Numbered from the stretch's first letter, positions 1-9,492 are shown. The stretch: DNA of 60,785 nt from Clostridium sp. OF09-36 (GCF_003481985.1 NZ_QUMD01000020.1:1-60785); one strand, 5' to 3'. Numbers and translations: made by a program. The notes: generated by a model not told the origin, from the sequence alone.

Positions 1-144
1 ATCGGATGCTATTTTCTGAACCAGTTCTTTTAGATAAGTCTCAATCTCTGCCGATAAAATCTTCCTGCGATATTTCACAGACCACACCACATGGTAGTTG
101 ATATTGTATACACAAGTTCTTGAATATATTAATTTTTCTTTCAT
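1..144 (-). CDS. tnpA: IS200/IS605-family Y1 transposase TnpA, N-terminal part (runs off the window)
   Basis: The minus strand reads 48 codons from an ATG at 144 down to the window edge without a stop. The protein starts MKEKLIYSRTC and contains the YHVVWSVKYRRK segment found near the N-terminus of IS200/IS605 single-strand transposases. The HUH and catalytic tyrosine motifs lie outside the window, so activity cannot be judged. A perfect 12-bp palindrome (149-160) and a long hairpin (171-216) just upstream fit the left end of such an element. It abuts the 3' end of the RlmD-like gene. Confidence 0.85.
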   Translation of the reverse strand, partial: MKEKLIYSRTCVYNINYHVVWSVKYRRKILSAEIETYLKELVQKIASD

Positions 145-170
145 ACACATAGTATACTATCATACAGAAG

Positions 171-216
171 GAAACGCAAGCAAAATCGAACAAGCTTTCG
201 ATTTTGTTTGCGTTTC
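171..216. repeat. Left-end hairpin of the IS200/IS605-type element
   Basis: Two 20-base arms (171-190 and 197-216) are reverse complements with one G-T exception and enclose a 6-base loop. Subterminal hairpins of this kind are the recognition structures of Y1 transposases. It sits 26 bases upstream of tnpA on the side expected for the left end. The exact element boundary lies between here and the stop codon of the neighbouring gene at 262, but I cannot place it to the base. Confidence 0.7.
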
Positions 217-261
217 AGACGCTTTCATCTCGGCAATTGAATAACCGAGGATTCCCGCTTG

Positions 262-1794
262 TTATCCTAAAGTCAAATCCATCTCATCCATATCAACAGT
301 TACATTCACATGATGCTTTGCTTCATGGAGTTTGGACAATAAGCACACCGTCTCAACATGCCCGCTCCACGGGAACATATCCACAGTCCGCACCCGCTCT
401 ACCTGGTATCCTCTCTCGCCCAGATATTTCACATCTCTTGCAAGGGTCGCGGAGTCGCAGCTGACATAAACCACTTTTTTCGGTGCCATTTTCACGATGG
501 TATCCAGACACACGCTGTCACAGCCCTTGCGCGGCGGATCCACCACGATCGTATCGGCATAAACCTGGTTCTTTTCATACTGCTCCGGCAGCACCTCCTC
601 TGCCTTTCCTACAAAGAATTCCACATTTTCGAAATGATTTAATTCTGCATTGGCTCTCGCATCATCGATGGCCTGGGGAACGATCTCGACTCCATACACC
701 TTTTTCGCTTTCTGGGCAAGGAACAGGGAGATGGTTCCGATGCCGCAGTACAGATCCCATACGGTTTCTTCCCCGGTTAAACCGGCATATTCCAGTGCCG
801 TTCCGTAAAGCTTCTGGGTCTGGACCGGATTGACCTGATAGAAGGATAATGGAGAAATCCGATAGCAGACATTGCCGATATAATCGGTAATATAACCAGG
901 TCCATACAGATTTACGATTTCTTTTCCCATGATGACGTTGGTCTTTTCGCGGTTGATACTGCAGGAGATGCTGACCATATGCGGCGCCGGAATCTCTGTG
1001 TTTGCCCTGGTTCCTGCTGCCTGTGCTCCCATTCCTGCGTCATCTGTCTCTGCGCCCTCAGCTGTTTCCACATGTTTTTCCGGGAACAGCTTCACCAGAC
1101 GCTCCACCAGCACCTCCGCCGCTTTCAGCTTCTTCACCCCTCCATTCAGTACCAGACATACCATCAGTTCACCCGTGGTAAAGCCTTTTCGGATCAGTAC
1201 ATGGCGCACCAGACCGCGGTGTGTTTCCTCCTCATACGGCGCAATATGGAATTCTTCCATAAAGGCGCGGATGCAGTCCAGGATCGGCTGGTTTTCTTCC
1301 ACGCCAAGCAGACAGTCCTCCTGTTCAATGATGGCATGGGTGCGGCCTGCATAAAAGCCGGTGATGATACGGCCATCCTTGTCTTTTCCAAACGGGAACT
1401 GTGCCTTGTTGCGGTAACGCCACGGCTCTTCCATGCCGATGATCGGCTCCATGGGAATCTCCGTGAGTCCGCCGATGCGGCTTAAGTTGTTGCGCACCTT
1501 ATTTTCTTTAAATTTCAGCTGCTCCTCGTAGCTCATGGCCTGAAGCTGGCATCCGCCGCACTGGCGGGCGGACGGGCAGCGTGGGGTGACACGGCAGTCC
1601 GATGGCTTTACCACCTGCATCAGACGGGCAAAGCCATATGATTTTTTTGTTTTCATAACCTTGGCTTCCACCACATCCCCAATTACGGCATCTTTCACAA
1701 ACCAGGTGAAGCCGTCGGTTTTGCCGATTCCTTCCCCGGTATCGCTCATATCTTCTATCTGAACCTGAAATACATCATTCTTTTTCCAATCCAT
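262..1794 (-). CDS. rlmD: 23S rRNA (uracil-5-)-methyltransferase, RlmD/RlmCD family
   Basis: SAM-dependent enzyme that methylates a uridine of 23S rRNA. An N-terminal TRAM-like domain (about residues 5-60) is followed by an iron-sulfur cysteine set (C-x5-C-x2-C at 73-82, a fourth cysteine in EDCLLG), the SAM motif DLYCGIGT, the motif DPPRKG and the catalytic YVSCDSATLARD. The start chosen is the ATG at 1794, which opens with MDWKKND. An Ala/Glu-rich insert (EGAETDDAGMGAQ) sits before the catalytic domain. The tail ends DEMDLT-LG-stop, just where the IS-type element begins. Relatives in this family often carry a longer tail after this motif, so the insertion may have shortened it; that is inference. 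Confidence 0.93.
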   Translation of the reverse strand: MDWKKNDVFQVQIEDMSDTGEGIGKTDGFTWFVKDAVIGDVVEAKVMKTKKSYGFARLMQVVKPSDCRVTPRCPSARQCGGCQLQAMSYEEQLKFKENKVRNNLSRIGGLTEIPMEPIIGMEEPWRYRNKAQFPFGKDKDGRIITGFYAGRTHAIIEQEDCLLGVEENQPILDCIRAFMEEFHIAPYEEETHRGLVRHVLIRKGFTTGELMVCLVLNGGVKKLKAAEVLVERLVKLFPEKHVETAEGAETDDAGMGAQAAGTRANTEIPAPHMVSISCSINREKTNVIMGKEIVNLYGPGYITDYIGNVCYRISPLSFYQVNPVQTQKLYGTALEYAGLTGEETVWDLYCGIGTISLFLAQKAKKVYGVEIVPQAIDDARANAELNHFENVEFFVGKAEEVLPEQYEKNQVYADTIVVDPPRKGCDSVCLDTIVKMAPKKVVYVSCDSATLARDVKYLGERGYQVERVRTVDMFPWSGHVETVCLLSKLHEAKHHVNVTVDMDEMDLTLG

Positions 1795-2080
1795 GTTTCG
1801 CTCTATCCTTTCATCCAGTTCCAACCTGATTCTTTCCTATCATTTTACGGGTTTTCTTACCACTGCGCAAGTCTTCCCTTTTTGTTTATCACGATTTCTG
1901 TCAAACCGGCCTTGCTGCCATCTTTTTTCCGTAAGGACTTTCCTTTTATTTCCATCCTTTTCCGTAAGATTTTGTTTAGAAACTTTCCGCTTTCTTCACA
2001 ATCTCCTCAAACTTTAGACACATTTTTCCAGTATCATATAACCATGATGTGAGGGAGAGAAAACAAAACGAACCCATCAT

Positions 2081-2166
2081 CATAATGAACAGCAACTAAC
2101 AAACATGTTCGTTATGCACCTGTTATAAAAGAGCCCGGCGGCACCAAGCGCGCAACCGCTGCCGGG
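2081..2166. other. Two hairpins in the 512-bp gap 1795-2306
   Basis: This gap holds no convincing gene. It contains an inverted repeat (2081-2091 with 2106-2116, ten of eleven positions paired) and a GC-rich hairpin (2134-2142 with 2158-2166, one mismatch), followed by the yhaM terminator. The first loop contains GAACAGCAAC, which resembles part of the dispersed repeat family. The gap must also hold the rlmD promoter on the minus strand, which I could not place. Confidence 0.4.
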
Positions 2167-2261
2167 GTCGTCAATCAACAACCCGTTTTCCGGATGACAC
2201 ACCGGATGAACGGTTCCTATATATTGGTACACAATACATTACCTCTTTCCCCTTTTTAATC

Positions 2262-2301
2262 AGAAAACGCGCCGGTTTTGGCGCGTTTTCTGATTTTTCT
2301 A
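2262..2301 (-). terminator. Intrinsic terminator after yhaM
   Basis: A perfect 12-bp stem (2262-2273 with 2280-2291) built on AGAAAACGCGCC closes a 6-base loop. It lies directly behind the yhaM stop. A T-run follows on the plus strand and an AT-rich stretch on the minus strand, so it may work in both directions. Confidence 0.75.
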
Positions 2302-2306
2302 TTCTT

Positions 2307-3251
2307 TTAACACTCTGTTGTCTTCCGGATATTCGTCTCCAGCAGCCGGTTATATCCAAGCCATCCCTGGTTGTCCCCCGCACCGCGCAGCACTTCGATC
2401 ATCGTCTCCATCTTTGCGTCTGCGTTGTCCGCGAAGTTTAAAGCCATCGCTTCTAAGAGAGCCGGTTTTTTCGGGGAACCGTACTCCAGTTCTCCGTGAT
2501 GCGCGAGAATGCAGTGCTTTAACTCGCTTGCCAGCTTTGGCGGAAAGCCTTCGATGGTGCGCATGCGCTCGCCAACCATCTCCGTTCCGATGATGATATG
2601 GCCTAACAGCTGACCGTCATCGGTATAGTCATTTGCCGGGAATGTTGACAGCTCTTTGGTCTTACCGATGTCGTGGAACATGGCTGCAGTTAAGAGCAGG
2701 TCGCGGTTTAACATCGGGTAGGCAGACGCAAAGTAATCGCACATCTTGGTAACGCTTAACGTATGCTCTAAAAGGCCGCCTACAAATCCGTGATGCACGC
2801 TCTTGGCTGCGCTGTGGAACTGGAATGCCTTCGCAAATTCCGGATCCTGGAAGTAGCTGTCCAAAAGCTGTTTCAGATATGGGTTTTTTACAGATGCAAT
2901 AAACGCAAGCAGCTCGGAATACATCTGTTTTACATCTTTTAAGGAGACCGGAAGGTAATCTGCCGGAATGTATTCACCCTCATCGGCTTTACGGATCCGC
3001 TTTACGTTCAGCTGCTTTGCACCCATGAACATGGTCACGTCTGCATCGACGTAAACATAATCCAGCGTCTCAAAATTTCCAACGCCCGGTGATCCCAGAT
3101 CCCATATTTTTGCGTCTACTGTGCCTGTTTTGTCCTGAAGGACCAGGTTTCCGTATTCCTTTCCGTTCTTGGTCAGCGCGATCTGCTTATTTTTGCACAG
3201 ATACACGTCAGAAACATGCATGCCTTCTCTGAAACTGTCAATATACTTCAT
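2307..3251 (-). CDS. yhaM: 3'-5' exoribonuclease YhaM family (OB fold + HD domain)
   Basis: A 314-residue protein close to the length of Bacillus YhaM. The N-terminal 95 residues form an OB-type nucleic-acid-binding fold (GNLVLQDKTGTVDAKIWD). The HD metal site is seen in LLEHTLSV and AAMFHDIGKTKEL, followed by ILAHHGE. YhaM trims RNA and single-stranded DNA from the 3' end in the cytoplasm. It is the first gene after the HtrA-like gene on the same strand (70 bp gap with a 9-bp dyad) and ends in a strong terminator. Confidence 0.9.
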   Translation of the reverse strand: MKYIDSFREGMHVSDVYLCKNKQIALTKNGKEYGNLVLQDKTGTVDAKIWDLGSPGVGNFETLDYVYVDADVTMFMGAKQLNVKRIRKADEGEYIPADYLPVSLKDVKQMYSELLAFIASVKNPYLKQLLDSYFQDPEFAKAFQFHSAAKSVHHGFVGGLLEHTLSVTKMCDYFASAYPMLNRDLLLTAAMFHDIGKTKELSTFPANDYTDDGQLLGHIIIGTEMVGERMRTIEGFPPKLASELKHCILAHHGELEYGSPKKPALLEAMALNFADNADAKMETMIEVLRGAGDNQGWLGYNRLLETNIRKTTEC

Positions 3252-3294
3252 ATCTCTTCCTTTTCTTTCTATCTTGCTTGTGATTCTTATTTCC

Positions 3295-3315
3295 AGTGCA
3301 GATCAAATCTGCACT
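3295..3315. promoter_or_regulatory. Perfect 9-bp dyad upstream of yhaM
   Basis: AGTGCAGAT and ATCTGCACT are perfect reverse complements separated by CAA. The dyad sits between the stop of the HtrA-like gene and the start of yhaM. No T-run follows on the minus strand, so it looks more like an operator or mRNA hairpin than a terminator. Confidence 0.35.
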
Positions 3316-3320
3316 GACCA

Positions 3321-4646
3321 CTACCTGCTTCCCACCGTTACGTCAAACTCCAGCTGCGTGTAGCTGTCGCGCCCGTTCCGCTGCACAGTAATGTGCACCG
3401 TCTGGCCGCAGGTCATCTTTTCTACCGCTGCCTGGTATTCCTTCATCGATGTAATTGGCGTTTTATCGATCTGTGTGAGGATGTCTCCGTTCTGGATTCC
3501 CGCATTGTACGCCGGTTTCTCGGTAACAGCATTCATGACATAGATGCCCGCCGGCATTCCGCCATCCATCTGCACTTCGGTTACCTCCTGGCCGACAATG
3601 CCGACGCAGGGAACGCCCTGGCCATTGCTCAGCTTTTCCAGAATTCCCTTGTAATCGGAAATACCAAAGATCTCCGCCATATTGCTGCCTGCCGCCGAAC
3701 TGTCAGAAGCGGAAACAGCCCAGCCGATCAGCTCTCCATCTGTATTCATCAAAAATGTGCCGCGGTCCGCATCCGTTAAAATATGGGAATACAGCATCCG
3801 GCAATGCTGGTCAACCATCGGATTGCTGCGCACCACATAGGAAACAAATCCGTAATCAAGCGAATGAACGACTCCGGCCGGACTGCCGATGGATGCGATC
3901 ATATCGCCCTGACGCACCTGATAGGAGTTTCCGAGCGGAACCGGCTCTAAATCTTTTAACAAAGACGTGCTGATGTCGCCCGCGCTGACACTGACGATCG
4001 CCATGCCGGATGTGGTATCCTTCTGTTTCATATGACCGCTCACATCGTTTCCATTCTCAAAGGTTACCTTGATGGAATCCGCCTGCTCGACTGCATCCTC
4101 TGGTGTCAGGATCAGCAACTCCTGGCTGGTCTTCGCGATGATGACTCCGGCATATAACCCCGTTGTTTCCACCGGATTGTCAAACCAGTCCGTGTTCTGC
4201 TGGACAGAATGTACGACCACCACACTTTTATCCACAGCCAATGCTTTGGAACGCAGACTGTTTAACAGGGAATTCAGATCATCTACCGTATAGCGGTAAT
4301 GCTCCAGTGCACTCTGGACCATCTCCTCCACCGGCTCAGTTTCTGTCTCAGACGCACTCTCCGTCTCCTGCGCTTCTACGGATGACTCCAGCTCATCCTT
4401 CGGGATAGATACCGCCGATGCCGTCGGCTTGTTTCCGTCGGATAACTGCTCCATGATCGGACGGGTCAAAACAAAACAGACTGCAGAGACGACACCAAAA
4501 ATGATTCCGGCACAGGCAGCTGTTGCCATTCTGGTACCAACCTGCTTTTTGCTTGGAGCCGGTCTTACGATCTTTTCGCTGATGAAATCGCGGTCATTCT
4601 TTTTTTCATGTTCAGGTTTCTTTTCTGGATCCCGTACCTCAGACAT
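3321..4646 (-). CDS. Membrane-anchored HtrA-like (S1C) protein with PDZ domain, catalytic triad not recognisable
   Basis: A cytoplasmic N-terminus rich in Glu and Lys leads to one membrane segment (about 43-63), an acidic Ser/Glu linker, a trypsin-like domain (about 140-330) and a C-terminal PDZ domain (about 345-435, GIQNGDILTQID). The fold follows DegP/HtrA, with YAGVIIAKTSQELLILT and IASIGSPAG in the expected order. The catalytic positions do not match: the usual NNHVV is TPEDAV, the DLAV position is SGMAIV, and GNSGGPL is ADRGTFLM. It therefore looks like a pseudoprotease that may bind substrates or sense envelope state. It is co-directional with yhaM. Confidence 0.8.
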   Translation of the reverse strand: MSEVRDPEKKPEHEKKNDRDFISEKIVRPAPSKKQVGTRMATAACAGIIFGVVSAVCFVLTRPIMEQLSDGNKPTASAVSIPKDELESSVEAQETESASETETEPVEEMVQSALEHYRYTVDDLNSLLNSLRSKALAVDKSVVVVHSVQQNTDWFDNPVETTGLYAGVIIAKTSQELLILTPEDAVEQADSIKVTFENGNDVSGHMKQKDTTSGMAIVSVSAGDISTSLLKDLEPVPLGNSYQVRQGDMIASIGSPAGVVHSLDYGFVSYVVRSNPMVDQHCRMLYSHILTDADRGTFLMNTDGELIGWAVSASDSSAAGSNMAEIFGISDYKGILEKLSNGQGVPCVGIVGQEVTEVQMDGGMPAGIYVMNAVTEKPAYNAGIQNGDILTQIDKTPITSMKEYQAAVEKMTCGQTVHITVQRNGRDSYTQLEFDVTVGSR

Positions 4647-4703
4647 TCACGTCCTCCTTACTTCATAATAAATCCTCCCCTGATGCATGCCTGCGCAGAC
4701 TTT

Positions 4704-4734
4704 CCGTTCCTGTACACGCACATGTGTCCAGCAG
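4704..4734. repeat. Diverged head copy of the dispersed palindromic repeat
   Basis: The segment starting GTTCCTGTACACGC and ending TCCAGCAGC aligns with the head hairpin of the two 133-bp copies. It lies in the divergent gap between the HtrA-like gene and mutS2. Confidence 0.45.
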
Positions 4735-4908
4735 CGCTTTTCCCATCTTGCAATTCTGCGCAGATGGTATGCATTATCTCCTATTATAAGGTTCTGACCC
4801 GATTTACGCAACTAAAAAAGTATGTGCCCCGCCCTTTCGCAGGAATTCATTTCATGTTATAATCGAATTGTTTATTTTCACTATATATAAAGTAAATCGA
4901 GGATTTTT

Positions 4909-7301
4909 ATGAACCAGAAAGTATTAAAAACATTAGAATATAACAAGATCATTACCCAGCTGACCGGCTATGCTGCTTCCACCCCCGGAAAGCTGTTATG
5001 CCAGAACCTGCTCCCGATGAGCGATTACCACGAGATCGTACAGGCACAGACCGAGACAAGTGATGCGCTCACCCGTGTCCGCATGAAGGGAAGCCTTTCC
5101 TTAAGCGGTGTCCGCGATGTGCGGGATTCCTAAAACGCTTGGAGATTGGCAGCTCCCTCAGCATTTTAGAGCTGTTATCCATCAGTTCCCTGCTGACGGT
5201 TGCCGCGCGTGCCAAAACTTACGGTCACCACGAGGAATCCGAAGAGTTCCCGGATGACTCCTTAGACTCCATGTTCCGGAGTCTGGAGCCGTTAACCTCC
5301 GTCAACAACGAGATCAAGCGCTGCATCCTCTCCGAGGATGAGATCAGCGACAACGCAAGCCCGGGGCTTCACAAGGTCCGCCGCTCCATGCACGGCATCA
5401 ACGACCGCATCCACACCCAGCTGAACAGCATCTTAAACAGCTGCCGTTCCTACCTGCAGGACGCTGTCATCACCATGCGTGACGGGCGCTACTGCCTTCC
5501 GGTCAAAGCGGAATACAAATCCCAGGTCAACGGTATGGTCCACGACCAGTCCTCCACCGGTTCCACCCTGTTCATCGAACCGATGGCTGTGATCCAGTTA
5601 AACAACGAACTGCGCACCCTGGAGATTCAAGAGCAGAAAGAGATCGAAGCAGTCCTCGCTGATCTAAGCGGCCAGCTGATGCCTTACACCGAGGAGCTTG
5701 CCATCGACCTGCAGATTCTGACCAGACTGGACTTCATTTTCGCCAAAGCAGCGCTGTCCCGCCATTTCAAGTGCAGCGAGCCGAAGTTCAACACCGAAGG
5801 CCGCATCCACATCAAGGATGGCCGTCATCCGCTCTTAGACCCGCAGAAGGTTGTTCCGATCACCGTCTGGCTGGGCACCGATTTTGATCTTCTTATGGTC
5901 ACCGGTCCAAACACCGGCGGTAAGACGGTTTCCTTAAAGACCGTCGGACTCTTCACGCTGATGGGCCAGGCCGGTCTGCACATCCCGGCTTTTGAGGGCT
6001 CAGAACTGGCTGTATTTGAGGAAGTCTTTGCCGACATCGGAGATGAGCAGAGCATTGAGCAGAGCCTCAGTACCTTCTCTGCCCACATGACCAACATCGT
6101 GCACATTTTAAATCAGGCAGACAGCCATTCCCTCTGCCTGTTCGATGAGCTCTGCTCCGGAACCGACCCGACCGAGGGCGCGGCTCTGGCCATTGCCATC
6201 TTAAACTTCTTGCACAACATGAAGTGCCGCACCATGGCCACCACCCATTACAGTGAGTTAAAGATCTATGCGCTCAGTACCCCAGGCGTGGAAAATGCCT
6301 GCTGCGAGTTCGATGTGGCAACCCTGCGCCCAACCTACCGCCTGCTCATTGGCATTCCTGGAAAGAGTAATGCATTCGCCATTTCCAAAAAGCTGGGACT
6401 GCCGGACTACATCATTGACGATGCAAAGACCCATCTGGAATCCGAGGATGAGACGTTTGAGGATGTCATCAGCCGCCTGGAGGAAAACCGTGTCACCATC
6501 GAGAAAGAACGTGCTGAGATCGAATCCTACAAGGCTGAGATTTCACGGCTGAAATCTGGTCTGGAAAAGAAGGAAGAACGCTTCGACGAGCGCAAGGACC
6601 AGATGATCCGCAAAGCCAATGAAGAAGCGCAGCGCATCCTGCGCGAGGCAAAGGAGACCGCTGACCGCACGATCAAAAACATCAACAAGCTGGCGGCTTC
6701 CTCCGGCATCGATACCAGAGCCCTGGAGGCAGAGCGCACAAAGCTGCGCGAAAACTTAAAGAAAGTCGACGGCAATCTGTCCTTAAAACAGGAGACCAAG
6801 AAGCCGCACAAGGCCATCAATCCGAAATCCTTAAAGCTCGGAGACGGCGTGCGCGTTCTCTCCATGAACTTAAAGGGCACCGTCAGCAGCCTTCCGGATG
6901 CACAAGGCAACTTATTTGTCCAGATGGGCATCCTGCGCTCCAAGGTCAACCTAAACGACCTGGAACTTCTGCAGGAAAATTCCGTCAGCGGACCGGGCAT
7001 GGAATCCCGCCGCAAAGGAAGCGGAAGCAGCAACATCAAGATGTCCAAGTCCTTCGGCATCTCCCCGGAGATCAACGTTCTGGGCATGACCGTGGACGAG
7101 GCCGTTGCACAGCTTGACAAATACCTCGACGATGCCTACATTGCCCATCTGCCGCAGGTACGCATCGTGCACGGCAAAGGCACCGGAGCCCTGCGCGCCG
7201 GTATCCACAAGCACTTAAAGCGCTTAAAATACATCAAAGAATTCCACCTGGGCGGCTTCGGCGAAGGCGACGCAGGCGTAACCATTGTAGTATTCAAATA
7301 A
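4909..7301 (+). CDS. mutS2: Endonuclease MutS2 / RqcU-like ATPase (one-base frameshift)
   Basis: MutS2 is a MutS-like ATPase that acts on branched DNA and on collided ribosomes. The N-terminal part (75 codons) ends in a premature TAA, and the remaining 720 residues continue in another frame. Adding one T at about 5132 (codon TTA in DSLKRLEIG) restores one protein of about 797 residues, the usual size. The Walker A motif TGPNTGGKT is in the middle, DELCSGTDPTEG is the Walker B region, a coiled coil follows, and a C-terminal Smr domain carries HGKGTGALR. It is expressed alone and ends in a terminator. The break is more likely a sequencing error than a real mutation. Confidence 0.93.
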
Positions 7302-7303
7302 GA

Positions 7304-7327
7304 AAAATCCGGGCAGCCGGATTTTTG
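7304..7327 (+). terminator. Intrinsic terminator after mutS2
   Basis: AAAAATCCGG and CCGGATTTTT form a 10-bp stem with a short loop right after the mutS2 stop. The T-run is part of the descending arm. It separates mutS2 from the response regulator. Confidence 0.75.
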
Positions 7328-7387
7328 CACAAGACGCAGCAGCTGCTGCAGACAAACACAGCACAGGAAATATCAGGAGGAAACGAC

Positions 7388-8098
7388 ATGGCTGAGAAAC
7401 AGCGGATTTTAATCGTAGACGATGACGAGAACATTGCAGAGCTGATTTCGCTCTATCTGATGAAAGAATGCTACGAAACTTATATTGTAAATGACGGCGA
7501 GGAAGCCTTAAAAATTTTCCCGGAGTTCAAGCCAAACCTGATCCTTCTGGACTTGATGCTTCCGGGCATCGACGGCTACCAGGTGTGCCGCGAGCTGCGT
7601 GCCACCTCCCAGGTGCCGATCATCATGCTGTCCGCCAAGGGCGAAATCTTCGATAAAGTCCTGGGACTGGAGCTTGGCGCCGATGACTATATGATCAAGC
7701 CGTTCGATTCCAAGGAACTGGTAGCCCGGGTCAAAGCTGTGCTGCGCCGCTACCAGGCTGCTCCGGCTCCAACGATACCGGAACCGGCCCAGCAGGGCGA
7801 GTACGTCGAATACCCGGACCTGACCGTAAACCTCACAAACTACGCGGTCACCTACTGCGGCCACTCCGTGGAGATGCCGCCGAAGGAACTGGAGCTTTTG
7901 TACTTCCTTGCCTCCTCACCAAACCAGGTATTCACCCGTGAGCAGCTTCTGGACCACATCTGGGGGTACGAATACATCGGAGACACCCGGACCGTCGACG
8001 TACATATCAAACGCCTGCGCGAGAAGATCAAGGATCACGCCAACTGGGCGCTGACCACGGTGTGGGGCATCGGATATAAATTTGAGGTGCGGAAGTAA
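7388..8098 (+). CDS. OmpR/PhoB-family response regulator
   Basis: A 236-residue DNA-binding regulator. The receiver domain (about 5-118) has the acidic pair VDDDE, the phosphorylation site in LLDLMLPG and the conserved Lys in MIKPFD. A winged helix with EQLLDHIWGYEY and VDVHIKRLREKI forms the C-terminus. The start at 7388 follows the ribosome site AGGAGG. It resembles WalR/PhoB-type regulators. Its likely kinase partner is encoded at 9493-10899 on the opposite strand, with a cell-wall-binding protein between them, so the pair is convergent and not an operon. The pairing is inferred from proximity only. Confidence 0.9.
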   Translation: MAEKQRILIVDDDENIAELISLYLMKECYETYIVNDGEEALKIFPEFKPNLILLDLMLPGIDGYQVCRELRATSQVPIIMLSAKGEIFDKVLGLELGADDYMIKPFDSKELVARVKAVLRRYQAAPAPTIPEPAQQGEYVEYPDLTVNLTNYAVTYCGHSVEMPPKELELLYFLASSPNQVFTREQLLDHIWGYEYIGDTRTVDVHIKRLREKIKDHANWALTTVWGIGYKFEVRK

Positions 8099-8105
8099 CT
8101 TTATA

Positions 8106-8206
8106 ACAATATCACACAGTAACGAACGAGGGCCGAAAGGTTTCGTCCCCGCCATTCGGCGGGGACGGAACCTTCCGGCCCATTTGTGTTTACTGTGAGA
8201 TATTGT
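8106..8206. repeat. 101-bp nested inverted repeat between convergent genes
   Basis: An outer pair of 17-bp arms (8106-8122 and 8190-8206, 16 of 17 positions paired) encloses a second, GC-rich pair of 24-bp arms (8130-8153 and 8158-8181) with one A-C mismatch and one wobble. The whole gap between the two convergent stop codons is this structure. It probably ends transcription from both sides, although neither side has a clear T-run. The outer arms read TTACTGT inward, like the ends of the dispersed 133-bp repeat, so it may be a related mobile repeat. Confidence 0.7.
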
Positions 8207-9367
8207 TTACTGAATCCACGCTCCGTCTCCTCCGACGTAGCAGCCGTCCGGTGTCCGGGTGTTGACCAGCATGGCGCCGGTGCTGTCCGTGTAGTACCAC
8301 TTTCCATTTTCATTGATCCAGCCGCAGCGCAGATATCCGTTCTGCCCGAAGCAATACCAGATTCCGTCAATCAGCACCCAGCGGCCTGCCGGGTAGCTTC
8401 CATCCTTAAACTGGAACCATTTACCGCCTTGGTCAATGCACCAGTGGTTGCCCTGTGCGGTGGAAACATTCTGCCCGTTTGCACCTGCTGCCCCCGGGCC
8501 GCCGGTGCTGGCACTGCTTCTGCCATTGTCCCCAGGACCGCCGGAAATGTATTTTCCATTTCCCGGCCCACCACTGGATGACGGAGAGCTATGGTAACCA
8601 GAGCTGATATCATCTGCCTCCGAGGATGTCAGATAGATCGTATCAGAGCTTTCCCAGTCACCCTTTTCTGAGCCGCTTCCCACTGCACGGACTACAAAAT
8701 AATAATCCCCTTTCCGGGTCATGCGGCTTGCAAAATCGTAGGAGGTATCGTATACCGATGTGGTACTCATGACGGTAGAATCATCCCGGTACAGCTTCAC
8801 CTGATAATACCGTGCCGCCGTATTTTCATTCCAGGACCCGGTTCCGGAGGAGCCATCCCAGCTGGCACCACTGACACTCAGATCACCGTTGTCCAGCTTA
8901 TCCAGCTTCATGACCAGCACCAGTGTTTCTTTGTCATCTTCCCGTCTGCAGGTCACATAAGAAGCATCATCCCCATGGAAAGAAAAATCACTCTTGCTGG
9001 TACAGTTGAAATAATAACCACTGTCCGCATACAAGGTCACTTCTACTCTTGGGGTCATACCGCCTTTCCAGTCATCGTCCTCGTTCGTGATCTCTGTTCC
9101 GCCAACCCGGTAATTTCCACCATCCGCAGTCACTGAAACATTCCCGCTGCTGCTTCCTGCCTGAATGGTAGAATGCACGGTCAGGCTGACACTGTTAATC
9201 TTTGTGCGGGATTCGGCGGCAAAAGCAGCTCCGGCATTCGCCCAGACAAGAACTGCTGTTAGTATAACTGCTGCGATTCGACACATACCCGTTTTCCTGT
9301 TCTGGTAAGCTCTTTTTGCTTCCCCATGATTTTCTGCACTATAGTTCTTCATGCTGTTTTTTCCCAT
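8207..9367 (-). CDS. Secreted protein with C-terminal cell-wall-binding (choline-binding-like) repeats
   Basis: A 386-residue exported protein. A signal peptide (about 28-50, ending AGAAFAAES) is followed by a Ser/Gly-rich unknown region with fibronectin-like patches (YYQVKLYRDD, YYFVVRAVGSG). A flexible Gly/Pro/Ser linker follows, and then at least three aromatic-glycine repeats (GGKWFQFKDG, GIWYCFGQNGYLRCGW, NGKWYYTDSTGAM) of the type that binds wall polymers. The start at 9367 has GGGAG seven bases upstream. It lies between a response regulator and a kinase gene and may be a target of that system; this is inference. I do not recognise the central region. Confidence 0.85.
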   Translation of the reverse strand: MGKNSMKNYSAENHGEAKRAYQNRKTGMCRIAAVILTAVLVWANAGAAFAAESRTKINSVSLTVHSTIQAGSSSGNVSVTADGGNYRVGGTEITNEDDDWKGGMTPRVEVTLYADSGYYFNCTSKSDFSFHGDDASYVTCRREDDKETLVLVMKLDKLDNGDLSVSGASWDGSSGTGSWNENTAARYYQVKLYRDDSTVMSTTSVYDTSYDFASRMTRKGDYYFVVRAVGSGSEKGDWESSDTIYLTSSEADDISSGYHSSPSSSGGPGNGKYISGGPGDNGRSSASTGGPGAAGANGQNVSTAQGNHWCIDQGGKWFQFKDGSYPAGRWVLIDGIWYCFGQNGYLRCGWINENGKWYYTDSTGAMLVNTRTPDGCYVGGDGAWIQ

Positions 9368-9443
9368 GTTTTTGCTCCCTTCTTACAACTATGCTCTGCA
9401 ATCTTCACATTCTGCCAATGGTTCACTTATGACCTCAAGCTAT

Positions 9444-9472
9444 ATTACTGTTCCTGTATGCGTATCCTGCAG
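9444..9472. repeat. Diverged head copy of the dispersed palindromic repeat
   Basis: The segment ATTACTGTTCCTGTATGCG followed by TATCCTGCAG aligns with the head hairpin of the 133-bp repeat. It sits between the sensor kinase stop and the cell-wall-binding protein start. Confidence 0.4.
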
Positions 9473-9492
9473 TCCCAATCTATTTTATATTA

